Positions 59,746 through 62,354 of a stretch of 62,354 nucleotides of DNA are shown here, one piece after another; position 1 is the first letter of the stretch; each line of letters starts with the position of its first letter. The position numbers and the translations under genes were made by a program. The notes under the pieces were generated by a model. It was given only the letters and a program-made list of their open reading frames with translations, was not told the DNA's origin and made no database searches. This stretch comes from Prosthecobacter sp. Its GTDB lineage: Bacteria > Verrucomicrobiota > Verrucomicrobiia > Verrucomicrobiales > Verrucomicrobiaceae. Where the stretch lies: contig NZ_JACSRD010000167.1 of assembly GCF_014879935.1 (NCBI RefSeq), positions 1 through 62,354 of the forward strand. Reading direction: 5' to 3'.

Positions 59746-61752
59746 CTAGAAAACGTATCGAAACTCAGCGGTGCCCAGAAGCGCCTGCACGAGCGTTTGG
59801 TCGTCCAAATCGCGTGCGTCGGTGAGTTCTTCGGAGGTGGGATCGCGGCCCAAAATGAGCTTGTAGATGGCTTTCGTGTCTTTTCCGGCTTTGTCGGCGA
59901 TTTGGGCGGCGAGTTGTTCGACGAACGGGTTGTTCATGAAGAACAGGGCCTGCGGGGCGACGGTGGTGACGTCGCGCTGGCCTTTGATTTGGGTGGGGCC
60001 GGGGAAGTCGAAGGTGCTGAAGAGTTCAGGGATGTTGTCGCGCACGACGGGGAGGTAGATCGTGCGATACGGTTCCTCGATGCCGAGCAAGCCGCGTGTG
60101 ATGCCGTGACGACCTTTGCCACCCGTGCCGGCGACTTGGATGCCTTCGGGGCGGTCGAAGGTGAGTTGACCGGCGAGTTGTAGCAAAGTGTCGCGCAGGG
60201 GTTCGAGTTCGAGGCGCTTCGGGTTTTGACGCCAGCGCAGTTTGTTGCCCGCATCGGGATGCTCGGGATTGCCGGTGGTGGCGAGTCTGTAAGTGTGACT
60301 GAGCATCATCTCGCGGATCATTTTCTTCACGCTCCATCCATTCGTGACGAAACGGATGGCGAGATGATCAAGCAACTCGGGATGCGTGGGATCGGCGCCG
60401 GTGATGCCGAAGTCATCGGGCGTGCGCACGAGGCCTTCGCCGAAAAGATGCTGCCAGAGACGGTTCACCATGACGCGGGAGGTAAGCGGATGCGTGGGCT
60501 GCGTGAGCCATTGGGCGAATTCGAGGCGGCCGGAGCTTTGCGCGGGCACTTTCGGCATCGGTGGCAAGGCGGGAAGCTTCAATTCGCCGCGATTCGGCGC
60601 GGTGTCGCGATCATGCGGGTCGCCGCCGATGGCGATCTCGCAGTCTTTGATTTCACCGTCGATGACGCCCATGCAGAAGTGCGGATCGTGGTCGTAGCGG
60701 ATGGTTTGCTTCGGATTGCCGAGCTCGCGGATGTCATCCATCGAGTGAATGCCTGCGGGCAGTTTTTGCGGCGGGCCGACGGCTTCATCGAGCTCGGTGG
60801 GCAGATCGACGAGCGCCTCGGGGCTGACGTAACCGCCGGCGACGCCGTCATTGCGGTTCGGCGTGCCGCTGAGCGTGCGGCTGCTGTAAAAGATGCCGGC
60901 GAGCGCGTAGTAATCGCGCATGGTGACGGGCTCCGTTTTGTGATCGTGGCAGCGGGCGCAGGCGAGCGTGAGGCCGAGGAAGGCGCGGCCGACGACGTCG
61001 ATCTGATCATCGACCTGATCGAGGAGGTATTGCTCGTAGTCGCCCTCCTGCACGTTCATGCTGCCGAGCGCGAGCATGCCGGTGCCGACGATTTGATCGC
61101 GGCGCTGCAACACAGTCTTCGCCGGGAGCAAATCGCCCGCGATCTGCTCGGCGACGAAGCGATTGTAGGGCTTGTCCTCGTTGAGCGAATCAATCACCCA
61201 GTCGCGATACCGCGCCGCATACAAAAACGGCGCATTCCACACGCGACCGACGCTGTCCGCATAACGCACGACATCGAGCCAGTGCCGTGCCCAGCGCTCG
61301 CCGAAGCGTTCGGATTGAAGAAATGAGTCCACGACCTTCGCGAAGGCGATGTCATCAGGCGAAGGATCGCGCAGGAAGGCCTCGATTTCCATTTGAGACG
61401 GCGGAAGGCCACGCAGATCGAAGGACGCGCGGCGAATCAGCGTCGCACGCGAAGCATCGCCGATGGGACGGAGGTTTTCCTTTTCGAGACGAGCGAGGAT
61501 GAAGCGGTCGAGGTCGTCCTTCGGCCACGCGGTGTCTTTCGTGGTCGGAATGGCCGGGCGCTGGAGGCGCTGGTAGGACCACGGCGTGGGGTTCTCGTAT
61601 TTCTCTGCGGCTTGAAGAGAAAAGCAGGCGACAAGAAGGACCACCACAGAGATGGGAAAGGCGCAGAGTGAGTGTGACTTGAGTCCCGGAAGATTGAACC
61701 ACGAATGGGCACGAAGCTTCACGAATGGTTCAGAATGTTGGATTGAGATCAT
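59746..61752 (-). CDS. DUF1549/DUF1553 cytochrome-associated exported protein
   Basis: 668 aa. DUF1549 (RFILARLEKENLRPIGDASR, LIRRASFDLRGLPPS, ARHWLDVVRYADS) precedes a haem-type CARCHDHK and then DUF1553 (LEFAQWLTQPTHPLTSRVMV, RLWQHLFGEGLVRTPDDFG, TGRDPT-like end LILGRDPTSEELTDA). A hydrophobic leader (ISVVVLLVACFSLQAA) indicates export, but it sits behind about 32 residues when the ATG at 61752 is used; residues about 8-20 (EPFVKLRAHSWFN) are encoded by a repeat. The true start may be a later non-ATG codon. Many family members have an additional N-terminal cytochrome module; it is absent here. It pairs with the DUF1501 gene downstream on the same strand. Confidence 0.87.
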   Translation of the reverse strand: MISIQHSEPFVKLRAHSWFNLPGLKSHSLCAFPISVVVLLVACFSLQAAEKYENPTPWSYQRLQRPAIPTTKDTAWPKDDLDRFILARLEKENLRPIGDASRATLIRRASFDLRGLPPSQMEIEAFLRDPSPDDIAFAKVVDSFLQSERFGERWARHWLDVVRYADSVGRVWNAPFLYAARYRDWVIDSLNEDKPYNRFVAEQIAGDLLPAKTVLQRRDQIVGTGMLALGSMNVQEGDYEQYLLDQVDDQIDVVGRAFLGLTLACARCHDHKTEPVTMRDYYALAGIFYSSRTLSGTPNRNDGVAGGYVSPEALVDLPTELDEAVGPPQKLPAGIHSMDDIRELGNPKQTIRYDHDPHFCMGVIDGEIKDCEIAIGGDPHDRDTAPNRGELKLPALPPMPKVPAQSSGRLEFAQWLTQPTHPLTSRVMVNRLWQHLFGEGLVRTPDDFGITGADPTHPELLDHLAIRFVTNGWSVKKMIREMMLSHTYRLATTGNPEHPDAGNKLRWRQNPKRLELEPLRDTLLQLAGQLTFDRPEGIQVAGTGGKGRHGITRGLLGIEEPYRTIYLPVVRDNIPELFSTFDFPGPTQIKGQRDVTTVAPQALFFMNNPFVEQLAAQIADKAGKDTKAIYKLILGRDPTSEELTDARDLDDQTLVQALLGTAEFRYVF

Positions 61753-61780
61753 TGGTGCACCTTCGTGAACATTCGTGGTT
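61697..61780. repeat. Inverted repeat of the ATTCGTGGTT type spanning a gene start
   Basis: Two 20-bp arms (61697-61716 and 61761-61780) are inverted copies that differ at two positions. The core is AACCACGAAT...CACGAAG and its complement. A third, shorter CACGAAT copy lies between them at about 61720. Similar TTCGTG/ATTCGTGG repeats are, to my recollection, common in related genomes. The element covers the 5' end of the DUF1549 gene and the short gap to the pectate-lyase-like gene. Confidence 0.7.
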
Positions 61781-61792
61781 TGAAGGCTTGGA

Positions 61793-62354
61793 TCACTTCT
61801 TCGCCTTCAGCCATGCACTGAGGGCTTTGACGTTTTGGACGAAGTCGAGGCTGTAGAGGACGCCGCCGGTGGGTTTGGTTTTTTTGCCGTTCGCATCGCG
61901 CATGATGCCGCGGTCGTCGTCGGTGATGGGCCAGGAGCCGTTGGGGGCTTGTTCTTTTAAGATGGTGGCGATATCGGCGTCGGTGGGTGGGGAGGACCAG
62001 CGTTCTTTTTCGGTGCGGGGGAAGGTGACGGGCTCGCCACGGGGGATCTGGCTGCCGGCGGCTTGCAGGGCGTCGAGTTCGCTGTCCCAGACCCAGCCGT
62101 AGTTCGAGGAGGCTTTGGCGTCGGAGTAAGTGAGCTCGAAGCCTTTGCCGCCGGGGCCACGCTCGAAGTAGAGGGGCTTGTTGGTGTGCAGTTCGTAGAA
62201 GCGGGCGAGCTTGTTGCCGGGGAGGAGCACGGTGCGGAGGTAGTTGATGGCCTTGGCGACGGGCGCGAGGTATTTTTTGTCGCCGGTGGCGGCGGCGAGC
62301 TTCAGCAGCGCCCACATGGCGGCCTGGCTTTCGCGACCGCTGATGGCGGTGGGC
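61793..62354 (-). CDS. Pectate-lyase-like (PL10-type) protein, partial (5' end beyond window)
   Basis: The frame stays open from the stop at 61793 to the window edge; 187 codons are present and the start is missing. Visible features are SGRESQAAMWALLKLAAAT and a helix hairpin (KYLAPVAKAINYLRTVLLP), then KLARFYELHTNKPLYFERG, which resembles the C-terminal half of PL10-type pectate lyases ((alpha/alpha)-toroid), and a polar region with NGSWPITDDDRG. The catalytic residues are mostly upstream of the window. Cleavage of pectic acid by beta-elimination is the family activity. It lies just upstream of the DUF1549 gene on the same strand, separated by the inverted repeat. Confidence 0.6.
   Translation of the reverse strand, partial: PTAISGRESQAAMWALLKLAAATGDKKYLAPVAKAINYLRTVLLPGNKLARFYELHTNKPLYFERGPGGKGFELTYSDAKASSNYGWVWDSELDALQAAGSQIPRGEPVTFPRTEKERWSSPPTDADIATILKEQAPNGSWPITDDDRGIMRDANGKKTKPTGGVLYSLDFVQNVKALSAWLKAKK

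Noticed and set aside
1..62354. CRISPR arrays, tRNA, rRNA or riboswitches
   Set aside because: No regularly spaced direct repeats, no cloverleaf-like sequence and no conserved rRNA segments were seen by reading; small RNAs cannot be excluded without a covariance-model search.

Overview
The window is GC-rich chromosomal DNA, most likely from a Verrucomicrobiota bacterium of the Prosthecobacter/Verrucomicrobiaceae type. This is inferred from gene content: planctomycete-type cytochrome c proteins (DUF1549/DUF1553, and DUF1587/1592/1588/1585), a Tat-exported DUF1501 protein, a cytochrome c/formylglycine-generating-enzyme-like fusion, many secreted carbohydrate-active-like proteins, and a giant delta-60-repeat surface protein. 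I see no rRNA, tRNA, CRISPR array, phage or complete insertion sequence. No gene-free stretch exceeds 300 bp; the largest gaps (about 240-270 bp) hold repeat elements or a gene fragment.

Region 1 (1-12.4 kb) is mostly core metabolism: pgi (cut by the window edge), a secreted Dabb-domain protein, an orphan ThiF-type protein, pgeF-ispE, a MarR regulator, an MFS transporter, the cytochrome/FGE-like fusion, a tRNA-dihydrouridine synthase, an iscA-hscB pair, two small unknown proteins and a Tat-exported Gfo/Idh/MocA protein. Several intrinsic terminators are clear here.

Region 2 (12.6-25.2 kb) is a stand-alone highly reducing type I polyketide synthase (KS-AT-DH-MT-ER-KR-ACP, 2512 aa, no release domain). 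It is transcribed divergently from two tandem 788-aa FtsX/MacB-type ABC permeases. A plausible reading is that the synthase makes a methylated, reduced lipid chain and the permeases help move a product across the envelope. The ATPase, any fusion protein and the phosphopantetheinyl transferase are not in the window.

Region 3 (25.2-36.1 kb) is a same-strand run of secreted and cytoplasmic catabolic-looking genes: a five-bladed-propeller glycosidase-like protein, an amidohydrolase/PLP-aminotransferase fusion whose linker contains a palindromic repeat, a parallel beta-helix protein, a LamG-containing protein, an amidohydrolase, a toxin-antitoxin pair and an SDR.

Region 4 (36.1-51.6 kb) holds the 2736-aa delta-60/Calx-beta/Ig surface protein, an SSS-type symporter, a translationally coupled pair of paralogous cysteine-motif proteins, a kelch protein, and a tightly overlapped operon (two MocA oxidoreductases, an HpcH-type aldolase, an SDR) that looks like sugar or sugar-acid catabolism.

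Region 5 (51.6-62.4 kb) holds a DUF1592-family cytochrome protein, an FKBP, an SDR, an N,N-dimethylformamidase-beta-like protein, a small membrane protein, the DUF1501 and DUF1549/1553 pair, and the 3' part of a pectate-lyase-like gene. REPIN-like palindromic elements sit on both sides of the DUF1501 gene, and an inverted repeat supplies codons to the 5' end of the DUF1549/1553 gene.
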